17,745 nucleotides of DNA from an uncultured Oscillospiraceae bacterium (GCA_946531785.1 CAMNAT010000011.1:1-17745), one strand, 5' to 3'. Shown: positions 1 through 9,777, numbered from the stretch's first letter. Made by a program: numbers and translations. Notes: generated by a model from the letters alone, not told the origin.

Positions 1-3000
1 AAATGATGCCGTTGCTTTATCGTCTGATAAAGCGTTGTCCTTTACCTTTGCTGCCATATAGAAATACTCCTCGTCCCATGCGGTATATATAGTTCCCGAA
101 AGGTCTTCCGAGCCTCCGTAGCTGTCGCCTGCAAGATATACATATTTCCCCTCGCCGGGTAATATCGCAGACGGCTCATCCCATTCGCCCGGGCTGAGCT
201 TTCCGTCAATGACCGGCGGAGTGTCCGCCGCGACGCATGATTGGAGCGAGTATTCCTCATCAAATGCGACGCTCTCGCCGCCGGAGAGCTGCACATTTGC
301 TTTTACTGTAATAGTTTTTGTCTTTACCATGTAGTCGGGTATATTTATTTTTATCTGCCTTTTGCCGCCCGACGGCACGAATATTTTCATTGCGGAGGCA
401 TTTTTTGCTATATCCTCCGGCGCGGCTATATTAAGGATCGCGTTGATATCTTCACTCATTGAACGGTTTGTTACGCTTGCCGTAAGCTGCCACCAGTCCG
501 AGCCGCGCACATCGTGCGGTCTTGCCTTTATGGCTATCCCTGCCTTGTCAACATACGATATATCAAGCGGCTGAGTGAATATCAGCTTATCGGAAGCATC
601 ATATACATTCAACATTACGCGTCCGTAGCTTTCCGCCTCATCATTAGGCTTAATGCTTTTCCCTGCCGATGTGAGGACAAGCCTTGTAACATCGCCGACA
701 TATCCCGGGGCTTCCGCAAGAGATATATCATCATTGCCGATCACCTCTACCCTGCCCTTTTCCGCTCCGTACTGATATAGCAGGAACGGTGCAGAATCGC
801 CTGACGGTATTTCAGGCGCCGATGTTTGTATATCAAACCGTCTTTGCTTCTCCTCAGGAGCTTTGAAGCTGCCTACAAGGTATACGGGAAGCTCATTAAA
901 GCTCAGATTGAACGCGCCGTCAGCTGCGTTCAGCACAGTTTCGTTGCCGTACATATCTATCATGGTAAGCTCATCTGTGCCGAGATCCACAGCGGTTATA
1001 TCGGTGCCGTCATTGACCTTCCAAGCAGCTATACAAGTCCTGCCGTCAGCAAGCATGAATTCATGCGCGGTCACATCATTACCCCATTTATATGAGGTTA
1101 TGTACTTAGCATCTGTCATGATCTTATTGTAGTTAGCCGCCGCCAGATAGCTTGGCTTTACACCATACGGTATCTTTGCCTCCGGACCGCGAAGCAGTCC
1201 GAAATTATATTCGGGATGATTGAGGTTTTCGCCGCCGTCGTTTATTGTGTACCAATCCACACGCTCAAACAAATCATAACGCTCATTGAGTATGCCCATT
1301 CTTACAAAATATGCCGCCTGATGCAGTCTGTCGGGATATCCGCCTCTCCCGTTACTCGTCCAGCCCCATTCGGTAGCTCTGTACCGTACATCCGGTCTGT
1401 ACTTGGAAACCATCTCTTTCAGACTGAGTACCTTTTCTATTGCTCCGCCGTTTTCGGGCGATTGTGTGAACGAATACGGATGTACCGAGATACCGTCAAA
1501 TGCATATGCCGCTCCGGCTTTCAGGACTCTTTCGATCCAGTCTACCGGAACACCGATAGTACCCATCGCCCACGCAGTCGTGGAAGGGTGTGCCTGCTTT
1601 ATCCGCGGATAAAGCGTTTTTATGAGTTTAGCATAGGTTTCCGGTGTTGCGCCTTTGCCAAAACGGCCATCCGCGTTGTTATACTCATTCCACATCTCAA
1701 CTTCGATATTATCATCGCCGCGCACTCGCTTTATGTCCGATATGAGCTGCACCGAAAAATCACTGAATACATTTATCGCCTCAGCGCTTATCGGCGGAAA
1801 TTCCGGCGTTATCTTTGAATTTGAATAGCCGAGCACTTCCAAATGGTCTATATTCCGTCCGGCTCTGTCCTTCATTTCCTTTTCATAGGTCGGCACGAGC
1901 TTATAGCTTCTCGGAGCAGTTTCATATCTGTCCCACGATATTTCCGAACGCGCCGACGAAAACCCCGCCTTGTCTATAAAATCAAGGTTTATTGCAGGAT
2001 CACCCATTCGCACATGGCGCTCATGGTTAATGATCCCCATTTTCTTATTCCTCGTACCGGGCGGCGGAAGGTTTACGAGCGCATATTCGCAGTAGTCGGA
2101 GCATTTCAGCTTACCGTCATCCTTGCCGTACACATCAAAATACATATCATAGTAACCGTATTTTGAGAGCGTAGGCAGCGTAAGCTCGATATCCGATGTC
2201 TTTTCCGGCTCAAGCGTTACATCAATATCTTTATTGAACATTTCAACGCCATCACGCGTTTTTGCGTTTACCTTTAAAATAACACTCTGCATAGTGTTGA
2301 GCTTATTTGTTACCGATACAGTCGCAGGAACCGGTCTGTTCTTTTCATATACGGCGTTTCCGGGCTCTCCGATGCCCGCCTTCACAGATGCTGTTGCAAG
2401 CAGCGGTTCGGGTACATCAACACCCTTTGCTTTGAGCTCGTTCATAGCACTTCTGTCAACCTTGAAAACATTCAGATCATCAAGATAGCCGCTGCTCCCT
2501 GTCCTTATGTCGTATGAAAAGATGATCGTCTGCAGATCATACAGCTCGTCCGGCTTGACATTTGTCTCACCGATATATTCATTATTAAGAGAGAAATATA
2601 TTTTCGACGCGTCCAGCTCAAGCCATATCGTAATATCGTTCCACTGCTCGTACTGATATTTTTTAAGCGCCATGAGCGTCCAGCCTGTGCCTGACGGGTA
2701 ATATCCTGCCTGCCCCGCAACATTTATGCCGAAGGTCTCGACCATGTTCGGATCGTTCTCGGCATTTACGGCTGTGAATGCCGAGTTTGCAAGTCTGAGA
2801 TATGTCAGGCACCCGACCGATTTTAGATATAGGTCATAGTCTATGACAACTATCCCCTTTGAGACAGCTTCATCAAGCGTCTTATATTGCGACATCGCTC
2901 CGCCGAGCGGAAAGGAATAGCTTATTCCGTGCGCAGCATCGACTTTGGCGCTGTTTTCCTGAGTCGGACGATTATCAAACTCAGGACTTCCCTTTTCAAA

Positions 3001-3156
3001 ATCAGTTGAGAGGATATTTTTCGCCTTTTCACCCTCCGATATCAACGCGCTAAGAACTGTTATCTGTTCTTCCTCAGCCAGTGCCGGTGCCATGTTGGCA
3101 AACATGAGCATCGCCGCAGAAAGGACAGATGATATTATTCTTTTCAGCATTTTCAT
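1..3156 (-). CDS. Secreted multidomain clan GH-A glycoside hydrolase (GH39-like), partial at left edge
   Basis: This is an extracellular retaining glycosidase; the substrate is unknown. The frame is open from the ATG at 3156 to base 1, giving 1052 codons, and the C-terminus lies outside the window. A signal peptide (basic MKMLKRII start, hydrophobic core, PALA at about 24-27) precedes the mature protein. I see a LamG/concanavalin-like sandwich at about 50-235 (ending GYLDDLNVFKV), an Ig-like domain at about 245-345, and a TIM barrel at about 365-690. The barrel carries EVEMWNEYN (acid/base Glu491) and RATEWGW (nucleophile Glu596). Beta domains follow, then a CBM9-like domain starting near 976 (PPVIDGKLSPGEWD). 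The start at 3156 fits GGGAG 5 bases upstream; an ATG at 3150 is also possible. It lies 14 bases after the gene at 3171-5369 and is probably co-transcribed with it. The exact GH family is an inference from motifs. Confidence 0.85.
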   Translation of the reverse strand, partial: MKMLKRIISSVLSAAMLMFANMAPALAEEEQITVLSALISEGEKAKNILSTDFEKGSPEFDNRPTQENSAKVDAAHGISYSFPLGGAMSQYKTLDEAVSKGIVVIDYDLYLKSVGCLTYLRLANSAFTAVNAENDPNMVETFGINVAGQAGYYPSGTGWTLMALKKYQYEQWNDITIWLELDASKIYFSLNNEYIGETNVKPDELYDLQTIIFSYDIRTGSSGYLDDLNVFKVDRSAMNELKAKGVDVPEPLLATASVKAGIGEPGNAVYEKNRPVPATVSVTNKLNTMQSVILKVNAKTRDGVEMFNKDIDVTLEPEKTSDIELTLPTLSKYGYYDMYFDVYGKDDGKLKCSDYCEYALVNLPPPGTRNKKMGIINHERHVRMGDPAINLDFIDKAGFSSARSEISWDRYETAPRSYKLVPTYEKEMKDRAGRNIDHLEVLGYSNSKITPEFPPISAEAINVFSDFSVQLISDIKRVRGDDNIEVEMWNEYNNADGRFGKGATPETYAKLIKTLYPRIKQAHPSTTAWAMGTIGVPVDWIERVLKAGAAYAFDGISVHPYSFTQSPENGGAIEKVLSLKEMVSKYRPDVRYRATEWGWTSNGRGGYPDRLHQAAYFVRMGILNERYDLFERVDWYTINDGGENLNHPEYNFGLLRGPEAKIPYGVKPSYLAAANYNKIMTDAKYITSYKWGNDVTAHEFMLADGRTCIAAWKVNDGTDITAVDLGTDELTMIDMYGNETVLNAADGAFNLSFNELPVYLVGSFKAPEEKQRRFDIQTSAPEIPSGDSAPFLLYQYGAEKGRVEVIGNDDISLAEAPGYVGDVTRLVLTSAGKSIKPNDEAESYGRVMLNVYDASDKLIFTQPLDISYVDKAGIAIKARPHDVRGSDWWQLTASVTNRSMSEDINAILNIAAPEDIAKNASAMKIFVPSGGKRQIKINIPDYMVKTKTITVKANVQLSGGESVAFDEEYSLQSCVAADTPPVIDGKLSPGEWDEPSAILPGEGKYVYLAGDSYGGSEDLSGTIYTAWDEEYFYMAAKVKDNALSDDKATASF

Positions 3157-3170
3157 CACTTCTCCCGTTA

Positions 3171-5369
3171 TCACTCCGCTCCGATACTTGGTACCAATGG
3201 TTTTATTGTTTCAAAGTCCTTTAAAATAAAGGATTTCCAGCTTACCGCACCGGCTGCCTTTTCAGCTTCGCAGCTTATGCTTTTCTTTTCATTCTGTACC
3301 TGACACATTTGCGTGCTCACCTTTACAAGCTCTCCGCTTTCTCCGTATTGAGATATAACGATCACGACCTCGCTGCCGGTTATCTCACTGCTTTCCATGA
3401 CCGCCGTTGCCGTCACACTGTCGCTTGAAAGCTTTAATGTAAAATCATAGGTAACTATATCATCCGTTTTTAAATAGTGATTTACGGAGCTTTCGGATAT
3501 GCTTGTCCGATTTCCTCTTGCAAACAGTCTGTAATTATAAATGTGTTCCGGCTTTTGGGATATATCAAATACAAGGTCAAATGAACCATTGTTATCAGTT
3601 TTGACATCACCTATATATGCCGCTTTTGATATCTCTGATCTTTCAACACCTTCCGGCATTACCATAATATTTATTGTTTCATTTTTACATTCAGCGGCAT
3701 TGCCGGTTAGCCTGACCCGCAATGAGTCTCCAACATTATCTGCGGTGCAGGTTATAAGCATGTCTGCCGGAGCTGATGATGATCTGTACATTTCCATGCC
3801 CTGTGATGCATATTGATCGCTATCGTATTCTTCAAGCTCCGGTCTTCCGACTTTCACGGTGTATTTTCCATCTGCGTTAACTGTAAAGAAATCCGAATAA
3901 ATGCCATTTTTATCAACTTTGATATTCTCAGTCTGGATAACATCGCCGGCATCGTTTACAAGCTCAACTGTTACGCTTTCAAGATAGTCTGCCTTACCCT
4001 TTACACTGCAGATGTTTTGAGCTCTGTCATACTTGAGCTCTGTTAGCTGCACGCCCGGATCAACACTGTGGATAAATACAGGCTCGCCGGTAATCGCCGC
4101 GGTATATGTGTCGGAATTTTTAACCGTGTCTATAAGATCACCGTTCATGTTATATGCATAGCTGATATGCCCCTCTAACGGTATATTGACTTGTGTTGTT
4201 TCCCCCCGGCTGTATGCTGCATAGGCAACATCCGTTCTGCCATCCGTATTGTCTGATACATATTGAGCCACTATAGCCTCACCGTTATCACTGAAGCTTG
4301 AAAGCATTTTATCCTTCATTACCTTATTAAAGGTCTGACCTGCATAAAACGAGGGTTTCTTTTTATATCCATAGCTTGTCAAGCCAAAATTGTTACCGCC
4401 CTTTGTTATATCATCACCGCTGTCGCGAAGAGTATAGCAGAAATATTCGCCGCTTCTTCCGGTTTCCTTCTGATAATTATCCCATACGAGCTTACTGCGG
4501 ATAAGAAGCGACGCCTGTTCGGCCTCACTCACCGAATATTGTGCCGTTCCTGTAAAATATCCGGTTTCTGTAAGCCATAGCTCGCCGTTATAATTATATC
4601 TCTTCATAACCGCTTCAGCCCTGTCAAGCGACTTTCTCAGCTCCGTCTCTATCGTCCCGCTGCGCTTATATGAATAAATATGAACCGAAAACGCGTCCAT
4701 ATACGCTCCGGCACCATTTGAAAAAAGAGTTTCCAGCCAACCGCTGTCTACAGTTCCGCCAAAAAGGAATGAACCCCCTACTACCATAGCCTCCGGATCG
4801 ATCGTCTTTATTGCCTCATATGAAGCTTTTAAAAGCTCACAATAATCTGATGCCGAATAGCTGTATTTATTCTTTGATATCTGATAGTTTGAATCCTTAT
4901 GATTTGGTTCGTTCCAGATCTCATAAGCCTTTACCTTGCCTTTACAGTTTTCTGCAACAAATTTCACATAGTTTATAAAAGCATCAAAGTATTCTTTATT
5001 ATTTGTTGTGGGAACATATATACCAACAGTATCATCCACATTGTTTATATCATTATACAATGTGTTGCCCAGACCCAGGGTTATAAGAGAATTAACTCCC
5101 GATCTCTGCGCTGCGTCTACCCAGTTTGCGGTCGGCATTCGCAGCTCACCCTTCGTGGTTGCTTCCATCCCCCAACCCCAGCGCAGCTCATCTCTGATCC
5201 ATTCTGTTTCCATTTCATTAACTAAGCGCAGCGTTGCGGTTTCAGTATTGTTGGTATGGGTATGTGCCATATGCGTTGATAATCCTATATTAGACGCATT
5301 TGCTACAGTTTGCATCAAAGCAAAAACGCACAGACCAAATATCATTTTTTCCCATACTGTTTTATTCAT
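3171..5369 (-). CDS. Secreted clan GH-A glycoside hydrolase with C-terminal beta-sandwich domains
   Basis: This 732-residue exported protein is probably a retaining beta-glycosidase or glycanase. A signal peptide covers residues 1-25 (hydrophobic MIFGLCVFALM, cleavage after ANA). A TIM barrel follows at about 26-355, with YEIWNEPNH (acid/base Glu154), FSVHIYSY near 228-234 and WLTETGY (nucleophile Glu268). These glutamates and their spacing are typical of clan GH-A (GH39/GH5-like). The rest is beta-rich: a small domain at about 360-436, then Ig-like modules to the end. The C-terminus (SWKSFILKDFETIKPL) resembles a motif that closes many clostridial secreted glycosidases. No dockerin, SLH or sortase signal is visible, so it is probably released. 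GGGAGGAT sits 6 bases before the ATG. It is the first gene of the pair with 1-3156 and divergent from the AraC gene at 5545, its likely regulator. Confidence 0.88.
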   Translation of the reverse strand: MNKTVWEKMIFGLCVFALMQTVANASNIGLSTHMAHTHTNNTETATLRLVNEMETEWIRDELRWGWGMEATTKGELRMPTANWVDAAQRSGVNSLITLGLGNTLYNDINNVDDTVGIYVPTTNNKEYFDAFINYVKFVAENCKGKVKAYEIWNEPNHKDSNYQISKNKYSYSASDYCELLKASYEAIKTIDPEAMVVGGSFLFGGTVDSGWLETLFSNGAGAYMDAFSVHIYSYKRSGTIETELRKSLDRAEAVMKRYNYNGELWLTETGYFTGTAQYSVSEAEQASLLIRSKLVWDNYQKETGRSGEYFCYTLRDSGDDITKGGNNFGLTSYGYKKKPSFYAGQTFNKVMKDKMLSSFSDNGEAIVAQYVSDNTDGRTDVAYAAYSRGETTQVNIPLEGHISYAYNMNGDLIDTVKNSDTYTAAITGEPVFIHSVDPGVQLTELKYDRAQNICSVKGKADYLESVTVELVNDAGDVIQTENIKVDKNGIYSDFFTVNADGKYTVKVGRPELEEYDSDQYASQGMEMYRSSSAPADMLITCTADNVGDSLRVRLTGNAAECKNETINIMVMPEGVERSEISKAAYIGDVKTDNNGSFDLVFDISQKPEHIYNYRLFARGNRTSISESSVNHYLKTDDIVTYDFTLKLSSDSVTATAVMESSEITGSEVVIVISQYGESGELVKVSTQMCQVQNEKKSISCEAEKAAGAVSWKSFILKDFETIKPLVPSIGAE

Positions 5370-5544
5370 ATAAATCCTCCCGGCGGCAGAAATTTAATTT
5401 TTATTCCTAAAAAAACAGCCGATGTTTTGTGCTATATACACAAATATCAATAATATTACTCTTGACTTAATTATAAAACTATGCTATAATTTTTTCAATA
5501 TTAAAATTGCACATATTGAAAAGAAAAAAGGAATAAAAATTAAC
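5370..5544. promoter_or_regulatory. Divergent control region between GH operon and AraC gene
   Basis: This 175-base AT-rich region serves two divergent units. It holds the sigma-A-type promoter of the AraC gene (5462-5490) and an inverted repeat, TTTGTG-N7-CACAAA, at 5426-5444, placed between the two genes. A second short inverted repeat, AAAACA-N5-TGTTTT, lies at 5412-5428 and overlaps it by three bases. No good -35/-10 pair is visible for the leftward GH operon, which fits activator-dependent transcription. That link to the AraC protein is inference. Confidence 0.55.
5462..5490 (+). promoter_or_regulatory. Sigma-A-type promoter of the AraC gene
   Basis: TTGACT (5462-5467), a 17-base spacer and TATAAT (5485-5490), with a TG one base before the -10 box (extended -10). 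This is the strongest promoter match in the window. Transcription would begin near 5497, which rules out an upstream in-frame ATG at 5422 and places the start of the gene at 5545. Confidence 0.8.
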
Positions 5545-6414
5545 ATGGCGAATCCTAACATTAAATCTCAAAACGAGCTGCACGCCACGCCGCTCAACAG
5601 CTTTGAATACCCTTTCTGGGTATGCCAATACGGGCATAACTTTGCAGACCTGCCGAGCCACGAGATACGCATAAAATCTGATGTGTCATGTCTGCAGTAT
5701 GTTGTTGCCGGCTCCGGAGTAATTATTACAGGCAATCATTCCCACCATGTCCAGCAGGGAGATACCTTTTTGTTGCTTGAGGGGCAAGATCAGAACTACT
5801 ATGGCGACACAGCAAATTCATTTGAGAAGATCTGGTTCAACTTTAAAGGCATTCTTGGGCTTGAACTGATAAAAATTTACCACCTTGAAAACGCTGTTCT
5901 GTTTAAAAACCTATGCAGCGAACCGCTTATAACGGAAATGCATCATCTTTGCCAAACGATCTCCGACCCGAAAAAGCTTCAGGACGCTACATCAAGGCAC
6001 TTTCTTAAAATAGTACAGTTTTTGGCTGAAAACAATGTTAAATCTCAAAGCAATCAGGATATGACCGACCTTGTGCGATATTATATAGACTGCCATATCA
6101 CCGAAAACCTAAAACTCGCCGATATCGAAGCGTTTACTCATTTTTCACAAAAGCATATAATTGAGCTTTTTAAAGGAAAATACGGGATCACGCCTCATCA
6201 GTATATACTGCGCTGCAAAATGAAGATCGCATCTTCTCTGCTTATATCCACAAACAAAACAATTGAGGCGATCTCTGATAGTCTGTCTTTCTCAGATCCC
6301 CATCACTTTTCCGCACAATTCAAAAAATACAGCGGACTGCGTCCCAAAGACTTCCGCAGCATTGAGCAAAAGAAAACGCTGACATATAAAATGGCACACG
6401 AGGCTCAAAAATAA
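5545..6414 (+). CDS. AraC-family regulator with N-terminal cupin
   Basis: This is a 289-residue transcription regulator. Residues about 30-110 form a cupin-like ligand-binding domain (LQYVVAGSGVI at 50-60, HVQQGDTFLLLEGQ at 68-81). Residues about 175-272 form the double AraC HTH, with LKLADIEAF and FSQKHIIELFKGKYGITPH in the first HTH and TIEAISDSLSFSDPHHFSAQ in the second, followed by FKKYSGLRPKDFR. The reading frame is open back to an ATG at 5422, but the promoter at 5462-5490 lies inside that extension, so I use the ATG at 5545, 12 bases after AAAGGA. It is divergent from the two secreted GH genes and convergent with the DUF5107 gene. By the habit of the family it probably activates the GH operon in response to a sugar; that is inference. 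Confidence 0.9.
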   Translation: MANPNIKSQNELHATPLNSFEYPFWVCQYGHNFADLPSHEIRIKSDVSCLQYVVAGSGVIITGNHSHHVQQGDTFLLLEGQDQNYYGDTANSFEKIWFNFKGILGLELIKIYHLENAVLFKNLCSEPLITEMHHLCQTISDPKKLQDATSRHFLKIVQFLAENNVKSQSNQDMTDLVRYYIDCHITENLKLADIEAFTHFSQKHIIELFKGKYGITPHQYILRCKMKIASSLLISTNKTIEAISDSLSFSDPHHFSAQFKKYSGLRPKDFRSIEQKKTLTYKMAHEAQK

Positions 6415-6443
6415 GGATCGGCAATTATAAACCGATCCTTATT
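6410..6443. terminator. Bidirectional hairpin terminator between convergent genes
   Basis: A perfect 12-base stem (AATAAGGATCGG at 6410-6421 with CCGATCCTTATT at 6432-6443) and a 10-base loop. It contains the stop codon of the plus-strand AraC gene. Read leftward it is followed by a T run, so it is best suited to end the minus-strand DUF5107 transcript; read rightward the T tract is weak. Confidence 0.8.
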
Positions 6444-6447
6444 CAAA

Positions 6448-9400
6448 TCATTTTAAAAACCCGAATCGCTTGAATAATTGCGCAAACAAGTTTTCGTTAA
6501 CGATTTTCAAACTTTCGTCAAGTTTTTCCGCTGCGTTGCGGGCGTATCCGCCAAAATCATCACACAACGCCATAAGGTACAGCCATTGTGCTTTCCTCAG
6601 CTTCTGCGGATCATCCATAAATGATATGAAAAACGGTGTGGTACCAAAATACCCGTTATCCTTTATATCTTTGATATTTTCCCATTCTCTTTTATACTTT
6701 GTAATAAGCTGCTGAGCCTTAACTCTTTTACCCAGATGCAGACATGCTTTTGCCTGCCAGTACGGAAGCTCTTTTAAATGCATATTGCTGAAATATTCTA
6801 TTTCAATGCCTGCAATATATACAAATATTTCATCAGCCTCACTCTTGCGCCCAAGATCTTCCATGCATAGCGCTTCATAATATTTCAAGGGGACAAGCTT
6901 ACAATGATTCCATATCCCCGCGCCAAGCGACTGCGGCAGTATCTGCCCTTTTCTGAACCACTCACGGGCGGCAGCTGTTTTACCGGCTGAAAGCTCCTCA
7001 TTCCCTTTTACGAGACACGCAAACATATACTGATCCGCAATTGCATGCTCTCCGCCCTCGCATGGAACAAAATCATGCGACAAAAGCGTTTCAAGCGCTT
7101 TATCAGGCTCAAACGCCTGATTGTACGCCTTTGCAAGCTCCGTGATCACATCATCGCGGTTGTATCCGGATGATGTGATCAGCTTTATCTTTTTATCAGG
7201 GCTTATGTTCATTTTATCCATAAGAACAATCGTTTCATATAATATCTGCTCGTCAGACGGACGATCCATAAGCACTTCATTCATGATATTCATCGCCGCC
7301 TCAGGCTTGCCTAAGTGGCTGAAATATGCGACCGCAAGATTTCTCTTTGCAATATAGTTATCGTCACATGTCTCCCACAGAGCAGCGGCCTCTTTGTAAT
7401 GCCTCTTATTATACAAAAGGCAGCCTAAAAGCATCTTTGCATCAGCGCTGTCTGATTTAGATGCAACATCATCCAGTATCGCGATCTCTTCAAATCTTTC
7501 AGGATAACGGCTTCCAAGCAGCGCCTTATCTCCTTTATTATACTCATCCACGCCATTTGCTCCGCATAACATCTTATAATAACCGAGAGTATAATACAGC
7601 GGCTTTATACGGCACTCCGAACGCTCCTTCTCCAGCCCCGAAAGAAGCTTAATAATATCCTCATATCTGCCCATGGCTGCCAGATCAAACGCTATATCAA
7701 GACATGTTTCTACAGGATCGGAGTCCATTATCTCATACAGATCTTTCTTTCCGGCAATATACCTCATCATATGGTCAAGCTTATCTCTTCTGAGTTGCTT
7801 TGAAACCAGCTCTGAAACATCTTCTCCAAGCTCCTTTTTGGCTATTGCAAGGCATGATATTGCAAGATTGTTCTTTCTTCCGTAGTCGAGTGCTTTTTCT
7901 GCATGGATAACAGCCTGTTCGTATTCTTGTCTTTTTATATCTATCATTGCTATACGCGTCATTGCCCTTGCGGCGCAGTCCGCACAAAAATATGCCTTGT
8001 AGTATAAATCATATGCCTTATCCGGATCACCCTGTCTTTCAAGTATTCTTCCATAAGTATAATATGCTTCACCGCTCTCATGTCTTTCATTGTATATACT
8101 AAGCGCCGCTATAGCTCTTTTAGCATAGTTCTCCGCAACACTAATATTATATTGCTCCATTTCAAATTTCGCCATCGCAATAAGCGATGGAATGTGAGCA
8201 ATATCTCTTTTCAGCGCCGTTTTCCAATAGCTGTCCGGCAAGACAGCGGGATCGCGGTACTGCTTCACATGAACTCCGGCGAGATAAAGCTCGTCGGCAC
8301 TCTTCATCCTCCCGGCAGACGGCATATCAGTTATAACATCAGGCATATTTAGTTTATCATCGTCCTTTTCAGTATACTGTGCGATATTCTTTTTGCCGAC
8401 ACTCAGACATACTGTGACATTATCCGTTATATCGGGTAGTTTGTCATCAAACATTTCACCCGGTATGATATCCACCTTTTTTTCATAATACACTCTATTG
8501 ACATCGTAAATTTTTATTATAAGTCCTTTATATTCCTTTGTTGTCTGGAGTTTAAACACATGTTTTTCTTTATCCACCGCAAATGCGCAGTCAAGATTTG
8601 CAAAATCAGGCACACCTATCTCAGAGATCGGATACCAATACTGTGAAAACTCCTTTGTCTCATATGGAGCTATCCATGAAAAATTCGGCTGATTATCCGA
8701 ATATGAACCGGCCATAAGCTCGGCATATTGTCCATCTGTATCGGTAAGAGCATTTTCCCATGACTTGGCAAGCTGACAATAACCCCATGTGAACATTTTT
8801 TTACCGGGCGAAATATGATGATCTCCGATATGTACAACTCCACATTGCTTTCCATAGTCATATCCGCCAAAGAAATCATACCTTGAAGCGCATGCAAAGT
8901 ATGAGGTTGCAGGAGTCGTGTTTTTGTGCCAGGAGATGTCGCGCTCACTGTCCATAGGTATTCCATTATATACGCAGCTGCCTGCAACGGGATATGACGC
9001 GCGTGACTTAAGATAGTGAAAGTTTACATAGCTTACATCCTTAGGAAAGAAAATCCGGTAGCTTTTATTTACAGGCACAGCGGCATTCTCCCACCATAGA
9101 AACGATCTTTGTTCCGGGGTCCTGTTATAAAGACTCATTCTTGTTTCAAAACGCTTTTCACCGGGACGGAGAATAATGCTTACCATACCCTTCATTCTGT
9201 CTATCGGATCATGTTCAGATAAATGACATGCGGCGCTTCCGTCAGGAAGATTTTCCGTAACAAAATCGCATGGCATAAATCCGGATGCCCTGTGATGAAA
9301 CGGCCAGTTAAACTCAACACCGCCTGATATCCATGAGCCAAGCACACCTATAAGCGCAGGCTTTATTACATGCTGCTTATAAAAAAAATCATAACCCGTG

Positions 9401-9663
9401 GTTTTATCAAGCGCGGAATATATCCTTCCTCCTATTTCCGGAAGTATCTCGATTTTAAGATATTCGTTTTCAATCGTTACAAGCTTATATTTCTTATCGA
9501 TCTTATGGCTTCTGTCCACACTCATAACGACCTTGTTAGGATACGGGCGCCCGCTGGTTCTCTGATGAACTCGATTTTCGGCAAACATCGGAAGCTCTTC
9601 GGTTTTACCCTCAGGATATGTCGGAATTACTATAGTGCCGGTCTTAATGCTTACACTACACAT
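6448..9663 (-). CDS. DUF5107 domain plus TPR protein (paralogue A)
   Basis: This is a 1071-residue protein without a signal peptide or membrane segment, so it is probably cytoplasmic. Residues about 60-365 form the DUF5107 beta-sandwich (related in fold to the aldose-epimerase/sugar-binding group). Landmarks are LPEIGGRIYSALDK (74-87), WISGGVEFNWPFHHR (111-125), LWWENAAVPVN (189-199) and a SWIAPYETKEFSQYWYP stretch. A linker leads to tetratricopeptide repeats from about 470 to the end (for example KMLLGCLLYNKRHYKEAAAL). The activity of this family is not established to my knowledge; a role in sugar processing is inferred from fold and neighbours. Glu117 and the His123-His124-Arg125 cluster are candidate active-site residues. 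AAAGAGGTG precedes the ATG by about six bases. It is divergent from the AraC gene at 9778. Confidence 0.88.
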   Translation of the reverse strand: MCSVSIKTGTIVIPTYPEGKTEELPMFAENRVHQRTSGRPYPNKVVMSVDRSHKIDKKYKLVTIENEYLKIEILPEIGGRIYSALDKTTGYDFFYKQHVIKPALIGVLGSWISGGVEFNWPFHHRASGFMPCDFVTENLPDGSAACHLSEHDPIDRMKGMVSIILRPGEKRFETRMSLYNRTPEQRSFLWWENAAVPVNKSYRIFFPKDVSYVNFHYLKSRASYPVAGSCVYNGIPMDSERDISWHKNTTPATSYFACASRYDFFGGYDYGKQCGVVHIGDHHISPGKKMFTWGYCQLAKSWENALTDTDGQYAELMAGSYSDNQPNFSWIAPYETKEFSQYWYPISEIGVPDFANLDCAFAVDKEKHVFKLQTTKEYKGLIIKIYDVNRVYYEKKVDIIPGEMFDDKLPDITDNVTVCLSVGKKNIAQYTEKDDDKLNMPDVITDMPSAGRMKSADELYLAGVHVKQYRDPAVLPDSYWKTALKRDIAHIPSLIAMAKFEMEQYNISVAENYAKRAIAALSIYNERHESGEAYYTYGRILERQGDPDKAYDLYYKAYFCADCAARAMTRIAMIDIKRQEYEQAVIHAEKALDYGRKNNLAISCLAIAKKELGEDVSELVSKQLRRDKLDHMMRYIAGKKDLYEIMDSDPVETCLDIAFDLAAMGRYEDIIKLLSGLEKERSECRIKPLYYTLGYYKMLCGANGVDEYNKGDKALLGSRYPERFEEIAILDDVASKSDSADAKMLLGCLLYNKRHYKEAAALWETCDDNYIAKRNLAVAYFSHLGKPEAAMNIMNEVLMDRPSDEQILYETIVLMDKMNISPDKKIKLITSSGYNRDDVITELAKAYNQAFEPDKALETLLSHDFVPCEGGEHAIADQYMFACLVKGNEELSAGKTAAAREWFRKGQILPQSLGAGIWNHCKLVPLKYYEALCMEDLGRKSEADEIFVYIAGIEIEYFSNMHLKELPYWQAKACLHLGKRVKAQQLITKYKREWENIKDIKDNGYFGTTPFFISFMDDPQKLRKAQWLYLMALCDDFGGYARNAAEKLDESLKIVNENLFAQLFKRFGFLK

Positions 9664-9777
9664 AAAAACACCTCTTTACTTTTATCAAATTTTATGTTAT
9701 TATATATCAATAAACCGCTAAAATATATGTGTAATCTTATTATTTTTTTAACAAATCTTATTATAGAGGTGATATTT
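9664..9777. promoter_or_regulatory. Divergent control region between DUF5107 gene A and second AraC gene
   Basis: This 114-base, very AT-rich region separates two divergent genes. It carries ribosome binding sites at both ends. Leftward I see a possible -10 box TATAAT (the ATTATA at 9699-9704 on the plus strand) without a convincing -35 box, as expected for an activator-dependent promoter. No clear plus-strand promoter or repeat could be singled out. Confidence 0.4.

Noticed and set aside
1216..1818. A 200-codon plus-strand open frame
   Set aside because: It is antisense to the catalytic barrel of the GH gene at 1-3156, whose WNEYN and TEWGW motifs lie there; no ribosome binding site or recognisable domain.
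5422..5544. A 41-residue N-terminal extension of the first AraC protein (ATG at 5422)
   Set aside because: A near-consensus promoter (5462-5490) lies inside it, and the extension does not resemble AraC proteins.
9370..9777. A long N-terminal extension of the second AraC protein into the DUF5107 gene
   Set aside because: It overlaps a clearly coding opposite strand for almost 300 bases, and the ATG at 9778 has a good ribosome binding site.
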